In this document: one piece after another, positions 42,145 through 50,358 of the stretch | Numbering within the stretch: the stretch's first letter is position 1 | Layout of the letters: every line of letters starts with the position of its first letter | DNA from: Gammaproteobacteria bacterium | Lineage (GTDB): Bacteria > Pseudomonadota > Gammaproteobacteria > UBA6429 > Thiohalophilaceae | Reading direction: 5' to 3' | NCBI GenBank assembly: GCA_029881995.1 | Contig: JAOULO010000022.1 | Coordinates: forward strand, 1 to 50,358 | DNA: 50,358 nt | The notes under the pieces: generated by a model | Databases searched by the model: none | What the model saw: the letters and a program-made list of their open reading frames with translations, nothing else | What the model was told of the DNA's origin: nothing | Made by a program: the position numbers and the translations under genes

Positions 42145-42852
42145 ATGAACGCGAAGAATGCAGTACTCGTGGGGCTGCTGTGCACGGCCCTCATTAATAC
42201 AGGATGTGATAAAAATAATTCAAGTGCACCTTCATCTGGTACGCCTTCCCCGCAAAGCAAAGGACCGCCCATTGTTGATCAGGCCCTCGCCTTTAAAGGA
42301 GAAGAAATCTATAACCAGAACTGTGTTTTCTGTCACCAGGAAGACGCCATTGGTAAACCTGGCATTGCCCCCTCCTTAACGAACAAAGAGTTTCTTTCTG
42401 TCGCACCAGTTGATTTTCTGTATGAGACTATCGCCGAAGGTCGGCCGGGTACCGGTATGCCACCCTTTAATCATCTGGGTAAAGACAAGATTAATGCCAT
42501 CATTGCCTTTATACGTGCTCATGCCGTTTTACCTGATCGCATCGCTGAAGTAGATAAACAACCCGATGCCCATGGTGATGCCCGCCTGGGTGAACTCTGG
42601 TTTGACCAGGTCTGCTCCACCTGTCATGGCCCAAAAGGCAATGGTTATGCCGCGGGTGGTACTGGTACTGCCGTTGGCAAGGCCGGCTTTCTCGATAAAG
42701 TCTCAGATGGTTTTATCCGGGTAACGATCAAAGAAGGACGCTCAAATACGCGTATGTTGCCATTCTACGGACCGGCCGCACTTGCGGCTCTAACCGATAA
42801 AGAGATCGATGACATCATTACCTATTTGCGTACCGTACCCAGCAAGAATTAA
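42145..42852 (+). CDS. Diheme cytochrome c lipoprotein
   Basis: 235 residues with a lipoprotein-like signal (lipobox-like INTGC, Cys21), then a Ser/Pro-rich linker. Two c-type domains follow, with CXXCH at Cys60-His64 (CVFCH) and Cys157-His161 (CSTCH). Possible distal methionine ligands are in GTGMPPF and TRMLPF. It is the first gene of the FNR-controlled operon, 14 bp before the molybdoenzyme gene. It probably donates electrons to that enzyme in the place normally taken by NapB, although NapB is a different diheme family. Confidence 0.88.
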   Translation: MNAKNAVLVGLLCTALINTGCDKNNSSAPSSGTPSPQSKGPPIVDQALAFKGEEIYNQNCVFCHQEDAIGKPGIAPSLTNKEFLSVAPVDFLYETIAEGRPGTGMPPFNHLGKDKINAIIAFIRAHAVLPDRIAEVDKQPDAHGDARLGELWFDQVCSTCHGPKGNGYAAGGTGTAVGKAGFLDKVSDGFIRVTIKEGRSNTRMLPFYGPAALAALTDKEIDDIITYLRTVPSKN

Positions 42853-42866
42853 ACAGGAGCACACAC

Positions 42867-45545
42867 ATGAAACGCTTCAAACTAACACGTAGAGATTTTT
42901 TAAAGACCAGTAGCTTTATTACTGGATCGGCGGCCGGTGCCAGCCTGTTCGTGGGTAAAAACCCGGAACTTGAAGCCGCCACCGCCCATGCCGCAGGAGA
43001 AACCAAACGCACCACCGCACTTGCCCAGTGCCCATACTGTGGAGTGGGTTGCGGGACAGTTATCCAGGTAGAAAACGGCAAGATTGTTTCCATGCGCCCC
43101 GACAAGGATCACCCTACCAATTATGGCCTGCAATGCATTAAAGGTTTAACCGCAGCCGAACCCATCTATGTGGATCGCATGGAAGGGGATTCCTATGTGC
43201 GCAAGGATGTCTGGGCCGAATGGAACAAACCCGGTCATGGAGATCTGTCCTATGTCAGTAAGACCAAGGGCTCGTTTGATGAAGAACACTTTGTGCGGGT
43301 ACCTTATAAAAAGGCCTCGGAAATGACGGCCTATAAGATTGCCCACTTTGCCAAAAAACATGGCGGTAACTCCATCGCCCTGTACGGTTCTGGCCAATTG
43401 ACCATGGAAGGTCAATACCTCGAGAATCTGTTCATGAAGGGCGTACTGGGTTCCAACACCATCGAGGCCAATGCCCGTATGTGCATGACCTCTGCAGTGA
43501 CCGGCTATTTCGCCACACTGGGTTCTGATACCCCGCCTTTGGCCTATGAAGATATTGAACTGTCCGATATGGTCATACACTTCGGCCACAATCCCCGCGA
43601 AGCCCACCCCATTATTTACTGGCGTATTGCCGATCATAAAAAGAAAAAGGACATCCCCACGGTGGTGGTCGATCCACGTTACACCGGCACCACCAAGGGG
43701 TATGCTGATGTCAATGCGAAAAATACCGTCCACGTTCCGATATTGAATGGTGATATCTCTTTCCTCAATTCCATCGCCCATGTTCTGTTAAAAGACCATG
43801 ATGATGTTATCGACTGGCAGTTCCTCAAGAGCCATGTCACTGGTTGGCAGAAGTATGTTGATACAGTTAAGAAGAAGTACAGTCCAGAGCAGGTGCAGGA
43901 TCGTATGGGTAGCAAGGAAGTGACACCCGAATTAATTCGCAAGGTGGCTGGTATGTTCGCCGATGCCACCCGCAAACGCCTGGATCGTGGTAAGGATGGA
44001 CACGGCGGTGTGATCATCATGTGGGGTATTGGTTATAACCAGCACATCCATGGTCAGCACAATGTCATCTCCATCATCAACCTGCTGACCCTGACCGGTA
44101 ACCTGGCCAAGCCCGGCTGTGGACCCTTCTCCATGACCGGTCAGCCCAATGCCATGGGTGAACGTTTCACTGGTGGTCTAACTGGCCGTCTACCCTTCAA
44201 CCAGCCATTAAAGAATGTCCAGCACCGTAAACACATGGCCAAACACTGGAAGGTACCAGAGAAAAATCTCATCAATGCCATGAACTCAGGTAATCCCGGT
44301 TTTGCCGTGGGCATGATGGAACGGGCCATGAAAGGGGAGGTGAAGGCCATGTTTTTGGTCTATGCCACCCATATTGATCTGCCCGATCTAGATAATCTGG
44401 TGCGTCCTGCCCTCAGCAAAACCTTTAACGTGGTGCAGGAGATCTATCGCCATGCACCGAACAACCTGTACGCCGATGTGATCTTCCCCGCCGCCACCTG
44501 GGGTGAGGTGCAGGGTGTCTATATCAGTTCTGAACGTCGTATCAATATCTGTGACAAAGCGGCTGAAGGTCCCCCCGGCTGTCGTCCTGATCTCGATATG
44601 GTGGTCGATAAAGGTATCAAGATCGCCAACCTGCTTGGTCTTAATGGTAATAAAATCTTCCCCTGGAAAAAGGGTAAGGATGGCTTCATCGATACGGAAG
44701 AGATCTTCCGTGACGTGATCCGTGCCAGTAAAGGCACCGATACCGATCTGAGTGGCATCCTGGAAGTGGAACGTAAAGACGGTATCAGTCCCTATGAACA
44801 ACTGCGCCGTCTGCGCGGTATTCAGTGGCCGGCACCTACCTACTCCATGGCCAAGGCTGGTGGTGCCACCCGCCGTTACATGGCCCAGGAAGGACAGTGG
44901 GAAAATCGTCCCTATGGTTACTTCCGCACCAAGGATGGCAAGGTGCACATGAAACTCTGTGAGCAGGATTATTCACAACGGAAAGAGATCACCAAAAAGC
45001 TGATGGAATTCGGTCATGTGCAGGGTGTCTATACCATCGACAATATTCCCCTCTTAAAACAGGCACGAGACATGGGCCTGACACCTGATATGACAGACGA
45101 TGAACATCGCGGCAAAAACTGGGACAAGGTACCCAAGGACATGTACCCCTACTGGCTGGGCCTGGGCGTGGTGTATGAACATTTCCATACCGCCAAATCC
45201 AATCGCAGTGCCACAACCCGTCGACTGGTACCCGAGATGTACGTGGAGATGCATGAGAATGATGCAAAGAATCTCGGCATTAAAGATGGTGATAAAGTGC
45301 GACTGGTCACACGGCGTGGCTCTTACGAGGCCAAGGCCCAGGTGGGTACTAACAGTCTGGTCAAGCCTGCCCGAAACAGCGTACCAGAAGGCTATTTATT
45401 CAGCCCCTGGAACCTGTCGGTGGCCGATAGTGCCGATCCCAAGAAGAACAAGTGGCTGGTGAACAGTACCTCAAGCCGGGTCTGGGATATTGTCTCTGGT
45501 CAGGTGGACTTCAAGAAACTCGCCTGCCGGATAGAAAAAGTTTAA
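42867..45545 (+). CDS. Tat-exported molybdopterin oxidoreductase, NapA/NasA-like
   Basis: 892 residues. A Tat signal (TRRDFLKTSSF, about residues 7-17) indicates a periplasmic enzyme. The [4Fe-4S] ligands are Cys55, Cys58, Cys62 and Cys90 (CPYCGVGCG ... LQCIKG). Cys206 in ANARMCMTSAVTGY aligns with the molybdenum cysteine ligand of nitrate reductases. The segment MTGQPNAMGERFTGGLTGRLP resembles the GQPNAMGGREVGGL block of NasA/NarB/NapA enzymes, and LYADVIFPAATWGEVQGVY the ADVVLPA block. Nitrate reduction is therefore the most likely activity, but the N-terminal motif CPYCGVGCG is closer to formate dehydrogenase and Nas than to classical NapA. No napD or napB is present in the window. The substrate should be treated as unproven. 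Confidence 0.85.
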   Translation: MKRFKLTRRDFLKTSSFITGSAAGASLFVGKNPELEAATAHAAGETKRTTALAQCPYCGVGCGTVIQVENGKIVSMRPDKDHPTNYGLQCIKGLTAAEPIYVDRMEGDSYVRKDVWAEWNKPGHGDLSYVSKTKGSFDEEHFVRVPYKKASEMTAYKIAHFAKKHGGNSIALYGSGQLTMEGQYLENLFMKGVLGSNTIEANARMCMTSAVTGYFATLGSDTPPLAYEDIELSDMVIHFGHNPREAHPIIYWRIADHKKKKDIPTVVVDPRYTGTTKGYADVNAKNTVHVPILNGDISFLNSIAHVLLKDHDDVIDWQFLKSHVTGWQKYVDTVKKKYSPEQVQDRMGSKEVTPELIRKVAGMFADATRKRLDRGKDGHGGVIIMWGIGYNQHIHGQHNVISIINLLTLTGNLAKPGCGPFSMTGQPNAMGERFTGGLTGRLPFNQPLKNVQHRKHMAKHWKVPEKNLINAMNSGNPGFAVGMMERAMKGEVKAMFLVYATHIDLPDLDNLVRPALSKTFNVVQEIYRHAPNNLYADVIFPAATWGEVQGVYISSERRINICDKAAEGPPGCRPDLDMVVDKGIKIANLLGLNGNKIFPWKKGKDGFIDTEEIFRDVIRASKGTDTDLSGILEVERKDGISPYEQLRRLRGIQWPAPTYSMAKAGGATRRYMAQEGQWENRPYGYFRTKDGKVHMKLCEQDYSQRKEITKKLMEFGHVQGVYTIDNIPLLKQARDMGLTPDMTDDEHRGKNWDKVPKDMYPYWLGLGVVYEHFHTAKSNRSATTRRLVPEMYVEMHENDAKNLGIKDGDKVRLVTRRGSYEAKAQVGTNSLVKPARNSVPEGYLFSPWNLSVADSADPKKNKWLVNSTSSRVWDIVSGQVDFKKLACRIEKV

Positions 45546-45559
45546 TCGAGTAGTGAGAA

Positions 45560-45595
45560 CCACGGGACTCTGTTACGGTTAACAGAGTCCTGTGG
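45560..45595 (+). promoter_or_regulatory. Intercistronic 16-bp hairpin
   Basis: Arms 45560-45575 and 45580-45595 pair at 15 of 16 positions, the remaining one being G-U in RNA, around a CGGT loop (core GGACTCTGTTA). It fills the 62-bp gap between the molybdoenzyme gene and the next ferredoxin gene. There is no T run after it, so it looks like an mRNA-stabilising or processing element that would allow different expression of the catalytic subunit and the electron-transfer genes. Confidence 0.7.
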
Positions 45596-45607
45596 AATCA
45601 CGCACAT

Positions 45608-46192
45608 ATGTACCGACGCCAATTCATTCAGTCTCTCATCGCCACCGGCTTAACACTCGCTCATGGTGAATTGCGTGCTGCACGTGTCCAGACTTCCATG
45701 CGGTTCCTGCGGCCACCCGGTGCCCTGAGCGAAGAGGCATTCGAATCTCAATGTATTCGCTGTGGTCAGTGTGGAGAAATCTGTCCCAATCGCTGTATCC
45801 AGTTTTTTGGCACAGAAAACGGTTTACGATCCATCGACACACCCTACATTATTCCCCGCGAACAGGCCTGCATCCTGTGCATGAAATGTGGCGAGGTCTG
45901 TCCGACCGGGGCCATACAAAAAATTGAGCGGGAAGCCGGTACGATTTTACAGTTTGTCAAAATGGGACAGGCTAGAGTAGATAAACAACTTTGCCTGTCT
46001 TATCAGGGCAAGACCTGTGGCGTCTGTTATCGCGCCTGCCCCCTGCAAGACATCGCCATTAAAACCGGTATGCTGGAGCAGCCCATCGTTTCAACCGCCT
46101 GTGTGGGTTGTGGACTGTGTGAACGTTCCTGTATCCAGATTCCCCAGGCCATTCGCATTATTCCAAACCATACGCGAAAGGTGATCACTTGA
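45608..46192 (+). CDS. NapG-like periplasmic ferredoxin (first copy)
   Basis: 194 residues with a twin-arginine-like N-terminus (YRRQFIQSLIATGLTLA). Four [4Fe-4S] cysteine groups are present: CIRCGQCGEICPNRC, CILCMKCGEVCPTGA, CGVCYRACP and CVGCGLCERSCIQ. This is the MauM/NapG layout. It probably passes electrons from the NapH-like protein encoded next to the periplasmic molybdoenzyme. The stop codon overlaps the TTG start of the napH-like gene (TTGA). A second paralogue lies at 47178, an unusual duplication. Confidence 0.85.
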   Translation: MYRRQFIQSLIATGLTLAHGELRAARVQTSMRFLRPPGALSEEAFESQCIRCGQCGEICPNRCIQFFGTENGLRSIDTPYIIPREQACILCMKCGEVCPTGAIQKIEREAGTILQFVKMGQARVDKQLCLSYQGKTCGVCYRACPLQDIAIKTGMLEQPIVSTACVGCGLCERSCIQIPQAIRIIPNHTRKVIT

Positions 46193-47178
46193 ACTGGCAA
46201 GTGCATCTAAACAAACTGCGCTGGCTTGTCCTAAGCCTGGTCATGCTGATGCTGGTATTGATTCCTTTTTTGCATCTCTATCAGAGCTATGAGGCCGCCC
46301 ATGCCTATGACCTGCTAAAACCCGGTGAACGCCTGATCTACGACAGCATGGAATTTATTTCCGGGCCCTTTATCTCTGATCCGGAAAACGATCTTGATGG
46401 TCTAAAAGGTACCACCTGGTCCGGTACCCTGTTTGGTCTGGCACTCAGTGACCCACTGGCCCTGCTAGGCCAGATCAGTGCCAGTCTATCCCTGCACTGG
46501 TCTTTTCTTTTGACCGCATTGATACCTATTCTATTGACCCTGCTGGCCGGCCGTTTCTTCTGTGGCTGGATTTGTCCGGCCACCTTTATCTATGAACTCA
46601 ATGATAACCTCGGTACCTGGCTAAGGCGTGCCGGCCTGCCCATCAGCCGACGCAAGCTGGATCGTCGCATCAAGTATGTTGTTCTACTCATGGGGGTTTT
46701 GATTGGCATGTTTACCGGTGCGGTTATGTTTGCTGCCATTTATCCACCCGCTATTTTAGGGCGAGAGATCTATTACGCCATTGCGGTCGGTGGGTTTGGC
46801 AGTGGCATGGTGTTTTTTATTCTGACACTGTTATTTGATTTACTGGTGGCACGACGTGGCTTCTGCCGTAGCATCTGCCCCGGGGGAGCACTCTACTCAT
46901 TACTCGGCCGGTTTCGACTACTCAGGATCCAGCGTAAGGTAGAAACCTGTAATGATTGCACCAAGTGCAATGCCGTATGTCAGTTTGACCTTGACCCCTG
47001 GCATGATGACTTTGGCCAGGAGTGTAATAACTGCTCCGCCTGTATTGCCGTGTGTCCCACGGATGCACTGGTATTTGAAATGAAATATAAAGATCAGCCA
47101 TTCCAGGGTGCAGGCCACCTGGGACAGGATTATAAAAAACAACAGGGGGACATCAAACCAGCATCGGGAGAAGACTGA
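46189..47178 (+). CDS. napH: NapH-like membrane quinol dehydrogenase
   Basis: 329 residues starting at TTG 46189, which overlaps the preceding stop and has AAAGGTGA upstream. About four to five transmembrane helices are visible. The cytoplasmic-loop motifs CGWICPATFIYEL and CRSICPGGALYSLLG are the two CX3CP-type motifs of NapH, and the C-terminal ferredoxin part has CNDCTKCNAVC and CNNCSACIAVCPTDAL. NapH oxidises quinol and hands electrons to NapG. The gene symbol reflects family resemblance; the partner enzyme is not a standard Nap complex. Confidence 0.82.
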   Translation: MNWQVHLNKLRWLVLSLVMLMLVLIPFLHLYQSYEAAHAYDLLKPGERLIYDSMEFISGPFISDPENDLDGLKGTTWSGTLFGLALSDPLALLGQISASLSLHWSFLLTALIPILLTLLAGRFFCGWICPATFIYELNDNLGTWLRRAGLPISRRKLDRRIKYVVLLMGVLIGMFTGAVMFAAIYPPAILGREIYYAIAVGGFGSGMVFFILTLLFDLLVARRGFCRSICPGGALYSLLGRFRLLRIQRKVETCNDCTKCNAVCQFDLDPWHDDFGQECNNCSACIAVCPTDALVFEMKYKDQPFQGAGHLGQDYKKQQGDIKPASGED

Positions 47179-47810
47179 TGCGACGCCGTGGTTTTTTACA
47201 CACACTGGCTAAGATATTGAGTATCGCCGGTTTTGCCAGCCTGCCCTATGGCCTGGTGCGCTTCATGCAACCCGGACAGGTGGTAGCCGGACAAAAACAT
47301 ATCCCTTTACCCGGCGCACTGGCAAAGGAGCATGATTTTGTTGCGGCCTGTATTGGTTGTGGTCTATGCGGTGAGGTCTGCCCACCTCGCTGCGTTAAGT
47401 TCTACAAACATACCGAAGGAGCAAAGGCCAATACCCCTTATATCGATCCTGCCGAGAAGGCCTGTATCCTGTGTGCCAGGTGTATGGAGATATGTCCCAC
47501 TGATGCCCTTAGCGTGATTCCACTGCGAGAAATTAAGATGGGCATCGCTCAGATCGATCGCGTGGCCTGCTATCCCTGGGTAGACAGGGGGATATGTGGT
47601 GCCTGTGTCAGCATCTGTCCTCTGGGGAATGATGCCATCAGTTATGAGTTTGGTAATGTCTATCGGCCTATTGTTAAACAGGCTTGCGTGGGATGTGGAC
47701 TGTGTGTTGAAGTATGCCCTGAACCCAGTTTGCCAATCCGGATAGTCGATCGTAGTGAACCGACGATAGCGAGACATGGCATGGGGATAAGACGTAAGGT
47801 TTATGAATAG
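47178..47810 (+). CDS. napG: NapG-like periplasmic ferredoxin (second copy)
   Basis: 210 residues. The ATG overlaps the napH-like stop by 1 nt (TGATG). The N-terminus RRRGFLHTLAKILSIAGFASL is a Tat signal. Four [4Fe-4S] groups: CIGCGLCGEVCPPRC, CILCARCMEICPTDAL, CGACVSICPLG and CVGCGLCVEVCPEPSL. This is the standard partner of NapH. Compared with the copy at 45608 it has a longer N-terminal signal region and closer linkage to napH. The following gene overlaps it by 8 nt. Confidence 0.85.
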   Translation: MRRRGFLHTLAKILSIAGFASLPYGLVRFMQPGQVVAGQKHIPLPGALAKEHDFVAACIGCGLCGEVCPPRCVKFYKHTEGAKANTPYIDPAEKACILCARCMEICPTDALSVIPLREIKMGIAQIDRVACYPWVDRGICGACVSICPLGNDAISYEFGNVYRPIVKQACVGCGLCVEVCPEPSLPIRIVDRSEPTIARHGMGIRRKVYE

Positions 47811-48405
47811 TTATAAGATAATGAACAAAAATAGTTTTATCAAAACGATTTTAGTACTTTTAGGTGTCAGCCTTTCTTTACATGCCCTTGCTCATCATGT
47901 GTTAGGTCGCCCTTCATATAGCCTGGGCGAAGATTCCAACACCCCGCCCAGTATGCAAGTCGAGACCCAGATCGGTGACTACTATGTCACTTATATGGCC
48001 TTTCCTGCCTTTCCCAAGGCCAATGAACCGGGCAGGGTCAACCTCTATGCCTCACGCATCGATAATGGCCAGTCTTTTACCGGTAAAGTGACCTTTAGTG
48101 TCATGGATGATAGCTGGTTCAGTTCAAAGATTGAAACCATCGGCAGCCAGATGTCCGACGATAGTGTTTTTCGACAGGGTTTTATTATTTCCGAGGACGG
48201 TAATTATATTATCCGGGCCGAATTTGAATCCGGTGGCGAACCTTATATTATCGACTTCCCATTACGCATCGGTGAACCTTTACCCATTGGTCCTCTGGGA
48301 GTCAGTGTGGCAATAATCTTTCTTATTCTCATCAGTGTCAATGTGATTCAACGCCGACGTTTGCAACGCATGAAAACCGGTCGGCATCATGCCGAAACCG
48401 AATAA
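47803..48405 (+). CDS. Membrane-anchored periplasmic protein, unknown (FixH-like layout)
   Basis: 200 residues. A signal or anchor helix (about 13-27, ending ALAHH) is followed by a beta-rich, probably Ig-like domain (YYVTYMAFPAFPKANEPGRVNLYASRI, TGKVTFSVMDDSW). A C-terminal transmembrane helix (about 165-185) precedes a basic tail (RRRLQRMKTGRHH). No cysteine or heme site is visible. The layout recalls FixH-like and other redox-assembly accessory proteins, but I cannot assign a family. The 8-nt overlap with the napG-like gene shows it belongs to the operon. An ATG six codons later lacks a ribosome binding site. Confidence 0.65.
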   Translation: MNSYKIMNKNSFIKTILVLLGVSLSLHALAHHVLGRPSYSLGEDSNTPPSMQVETQIGDYYVTYMAFPAFPKANEPGRVNLYASRIDNGQSFTGKVTFSVMDDSWFSSKIETIGSQMSDDSVFRQGFIISEDGNYIIRAEFESGGEPYIIDFPLRIGEPLPIGPLGVSVAIIFLILISVNVIQRRRLQRMKTGRHHAETE

Positions 48406-48414
48406 CACAATCTC

Positions 48415-49983
48415 ATGTTAAGTCTGGATAGTTTCAAGTTAAAGACCGAAGGCATGATGATGCATCCCGGCCTGTCGGATAACTGGGTGTCGGTGGTATT
48501 AATATTTATGCTGTTGATCATCGCCTGGAGTCTTGTTGGTAAACCCGTGGCATATCGGCCCCGTCATATTTCTTTGCGCAAACTTCCTTTCATAGGACAG
48601 GCTCTTCATACCATGGTGACCCGGCCCTGGGTGCTGTTGTTGTTTCGGTTTATGTTTGTGGCGATCTTTTTACTGGTGATCATCAGTGGCCTGTTTGGTA
48701 CACCTATCGCAGAACGAAATCTTGCTACCACCCTGACCTGGACCCTGTGGTGGACCGGCCTGATCATCGCGACTTATTTTCTGGGTAGCGCCTGGTGCGC
48801 AGTCTGTCCCTGGGATGTACTGGCAACCTGGCTGGTACGATTACGTTTATGGCGACGTGGCAGCAACATCAACAGTTTCAATTTACGTGTCCCAAAATCC
48901 ATCCGCAATATCTGGCTGGCCAGTGCGATGTTTATCGCCCTGACCTGGCTGGAACTGGGTTTTGGTCTGACGGTGAGTCCCTATGCCACCGCCATCCTGT
49001 CTCTTGTCATCGTGATTCTGGCGGTATTGTCCCAGGTGATCTATGAACGCAAGGCCTTCTGTCGTTACTTCTGTTCTGTCGGACGTACCATTGGCTTTTA
49101 TGCCAGCCTGTCACCGCTTGCCCTGCGCCCGGTGGATCAAAACATTTGCGCCGACTGTAAAACCCTGGAATGTTTTAAAGGCACGGAAGATATCGAACCC
49201 TGCCCGACCCACCTGGTGATCGGTCGCAGTCAACAGAACACCTTCTGTACCAGTTGTGGGGCCTGCACCCAAAGCTGCCCCTACCAGAATGTTAACTGGG
49301 CCATTCGCAAAAGCGGTGCCGAGGCCATCTATCACGTCAGACCAAGCTGGGATGAAAGTTGGTTTATTCTGATCCTGGTGGCCCTGACCAGTTTTCATGG
49401 CATCACCATGTTGCCGGTATGGGAGGCATGGATCAGTCAATGGGCACAAATGATCGGTGACTCCGGCCAATTACTGTGGAGTTTTAGCAGTGGCATGTTC
49501 ATCAGCCTCATGGTGCCCATCGGAATGTTTGCCTTCATTATCAAACTTATTCAGTTTCTGTTAAGCGATCAGGAGCTGGAGTTTAAACGTCTGTTTGCCC
49601 TGTTTGGTATGGCCTTTTTACCCCTGGCCTTTGCCTATCACCTGGCCCATAACCTGAATCATCTGGTTCGTGAGAGCCGTGGTATCACCGAGGTTTTTCT
49701 TAACCCACTGGGTAGTGGCACACTGCCACTCAGCCACCATGAAGTTCATCTGCGTCATATGAACCCGTTAATCTCACAGGACATTCTGTTTGCCCTACAG
49801 GCCGGCTTGATGATGTTTGGCTTCTGGTTTGCAATACGCATACTATTACAGCGAATGGATAGCCTTGCTATAACACATAGCGCTGTTAACACCGTGATCA
49901 AATCGGGTATGCTGGTTCTGATTTCAGGCGTGTCACTGTTTAACCTGTGGCTACTTATACAACCCATGGTCATGAGAATGTAA
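48415..49983 (+). CDS. Polyferredoxin membrane protein (NapH/CcoG/NosR-like)
   Basis: 522 residues with about ten hydrophobic segments. The first half has the paired motifs WCAVCPWDVLATW and CRYFCSVGRTIGFY, comparable to the CX3CP motifs of NapH, NosR and CcoG, with the second Pro replaced by Ser (FCSV). A ferredoxin region follows: CADCKTLECF, then CTSCGACTQSCPYQNV. The remaining 200 residues are transmembrane helices with several histidines (YHLAHNLNHL), which might bind heme b (inference). It may be a second quinol-linked electron entry point for the cluster. ATG codons at 48454 and beyond are alternative starts with a better ribosome binding site (GAAGG). The next gene starts directly after its stop. 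Confidence 0.75.
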   Translation: MLSLDSFKLKTEGMMMHPGLSDNWVSVVLIFMLLIIAWSLVGKPVAYRPRHISLRKLPFIGQALHTMVTRPWVLLLFRFMFVAIFLLVIISGLFGTPIAERNLATTLTWTLWWTGLIIATYFLGSAWCAVCPWDVLATWLVRLRLWRRGSNINSFNLRVPKSIRNIWLASAMFIALTWLELGFGLTVSPYATAILSLVIVILAVLSQVIYERKAFCRYFCSVGRTIGFYASLSPLALRPVDQNICADCKTLECFKGTEDIEPCPTHLVIGRSQQNTFCTSCGACTQSCPYQNVNWAIRKSGAEAIYHVRPSWDESWFILILVALTSFHGITMLPVWEAWISQWAQMIGDSGQLLWSFSSGMFISLMVPIGMFAFIIKLIQFLLSDQELEFKRLFALFGMAFLPLAFAYHLAHNLNHLVRESRGITEVFLNPLGSGTLPLSHHEVHLRHMNPLISQDILFALQAGLMMFGFWFAIRILLQRMDSLAITHSAVNTVIKSGMLVLISGVSLFNLWLLIQPMVMRM

Positions 49984-50358
49984 ATGGACAGGCGAGATTT
50001 TTTAAGACGAGGCATCGGCAAGGTCACGGAAGTGGCGGTTGAGCAGGCTGAAAAAAAGGTCACGGCAAAAGTTAACTGGATACGCCCACCGTTTGCTCTG
50101 CCGGAACTGGAATTTCTGCTGGCCTGTACACGATGTTCAGACTGTATTGATGCCTGCCCACATAAAACGATTTTTCCCCTTGCCACCCGACTGGGGCCGG
50201 ATATTGTAGCAACACCTGCTCTTGATTTATTAAATAGTGCCTGTCACCTTTGTAATGACTGGCCCTGTGTACAGAGTTGTAAACCTAATGCCTTACAATA
50301 TCCGGATACTGAACAAGTCGACTTACCCAAACTGGCACTAGCAAGTATCGATACCGAG
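49984..50358 (+). CDS. Tat-type ferredoxin, NapF/MauM-like (3' end outside window)
   Basis: The first 125 codons only; I read this frame from the sequence. The ATG abuts the stop of the previous gene. The N-terminus MDRRDFLRRGIGKVTE has a twin-arginine motif, although the hydrophobic part of a Tat signal is weak. Cysteine groups CTRCSDCIDACPH (Cys48, 51, 54, 58) and CHLCNDWPCVQSCKP indicate at least two [4Fe-4S] clusters. It is the third NapG/NapF/MauM-type ferredoxin of the operon. The cluster continues past the window. Confidence 0.8.
   Translation, partial: MDRRDFLRRGIGKVTEVAVEQAEKKVTAKVNWIRPPFALPELEFLLACTRCSDCIDACPHKTIFPLATRLGPDIVATPALDLLNSACHLCNDWPCVQSCKPNALQYPDTEQVDLPKLALASIDTE

Noticed and set aside
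43146-43781. 211-residue antisense ORF within the NapA-like gene
   Set aside because: It lies fully inside a well-supported gene and shows low-complexity His/Gly/Ile composition derived from the opposite strand.
42867-45545. Calling the molybdoenzyme a formate dehydrogenase because of CPYCGVGCG
   Set aside because: The molybdenum-ligand region (ANARMCM) and GQPNAMG block resemble nitrate reductases, and no selenocysteine-type or FdhB/FdhD neighbours are present.

Overview
The window looks like chromosome of a sulfur-oxidising, facultatively anaerobic gammaproteobacterium that makes PEP-CTERM/exosortase-type secreted proteins. Three gene sets point this way: a complete aprMBA operon (APS reductase with the AprM anchor), a complete soeABC operon (membrane-bound cytoplasmic sulfite dehydrogenase), and an FNR-type regulator beside a Tat-exported NapA/NasA-like molybdoenzyme cluster. 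I cannot name the genus. There is no rRNA, tRNA, CRISPR array, transposase or integrase gene in the window.

Region 1 (1-17801) is AT-rich and codes for surface and redox proteins. Four minus-strand genes form one likely operon: a 1423-residue secreted protein with Ig-like domains, a block of about 48 cysteines and a C-terminal lysozyme-like domain; a membrane-anchored protein; a DsbA-like lipoprotein; and a giant LVIVD/TSP3/Ig protein cut by the window edge. A PEP-CTERM protein with a possible sigma-54 promoter follows. Then come a plus-strand pair, an FG-GAP/UnbV/HEAT-repeat protein and a membrane-bound pentaheme cytochrome c, and a convergent PstS-like binding protein.

Region 2 (18102-21434) holds small conserved genes: a 52-residue unknown, a HIT protein, a DUF4279-like protein, and an operon of an NTF2-like protein, a SlyD-like isomerase and a TPR protein.

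Region 3 (21511-30497) is the sulfur-energy core. aprMBA runs leftwards and soeABC rightwards from a shared 837-bp spacer. Together they encode the indirect (APS) and direct routes of sulfite oxidation. soeB and soeC are separated by a perfect 24-bp inverted repeat.

Region 4 (30536-32388) is a small mobile-DNA island. Two related, inverted copies of a non-coding repeat flank two orphan ORFs. Each ORF stop codon lies inside the R'' box of an attC-like integron recombination site. This looks like an integrase-less gene-cassette pair.

Region 5 (32636-41060) has a beta-carbonic anhydrase, a secreted alpha/beta hydrolase with a PEP-CTERM-like tail, a PhnD-like binding protein, an APC permease, a TauE/SafE exporter, a DUF3617 protein, a DsrE-like lipoprotein, a porin-like protein and moaA.

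Region 6 (41264-50358, continuing past the window) starts with fnr. A consensus-like FNR box sits where a class II FNR-activated promoter would need it. It is followed by a tightly packed operon: diheme cytochrome c lipoprotein, Tat-exported molybdoenzyme, NapG-like ferredoxin, NapH-like and NapG-like proteins, an unknown membrane-anchored protein, a polyferredoxin membrane protein and another Tat-type ferredoxin. The set resembles Nap but has no napB, napC or napD within the window, so its substrate and electron path are open. This cluster, the attC cassette island and the cysteine-rich lysozyme-like surface operon are the best candidates for something new.
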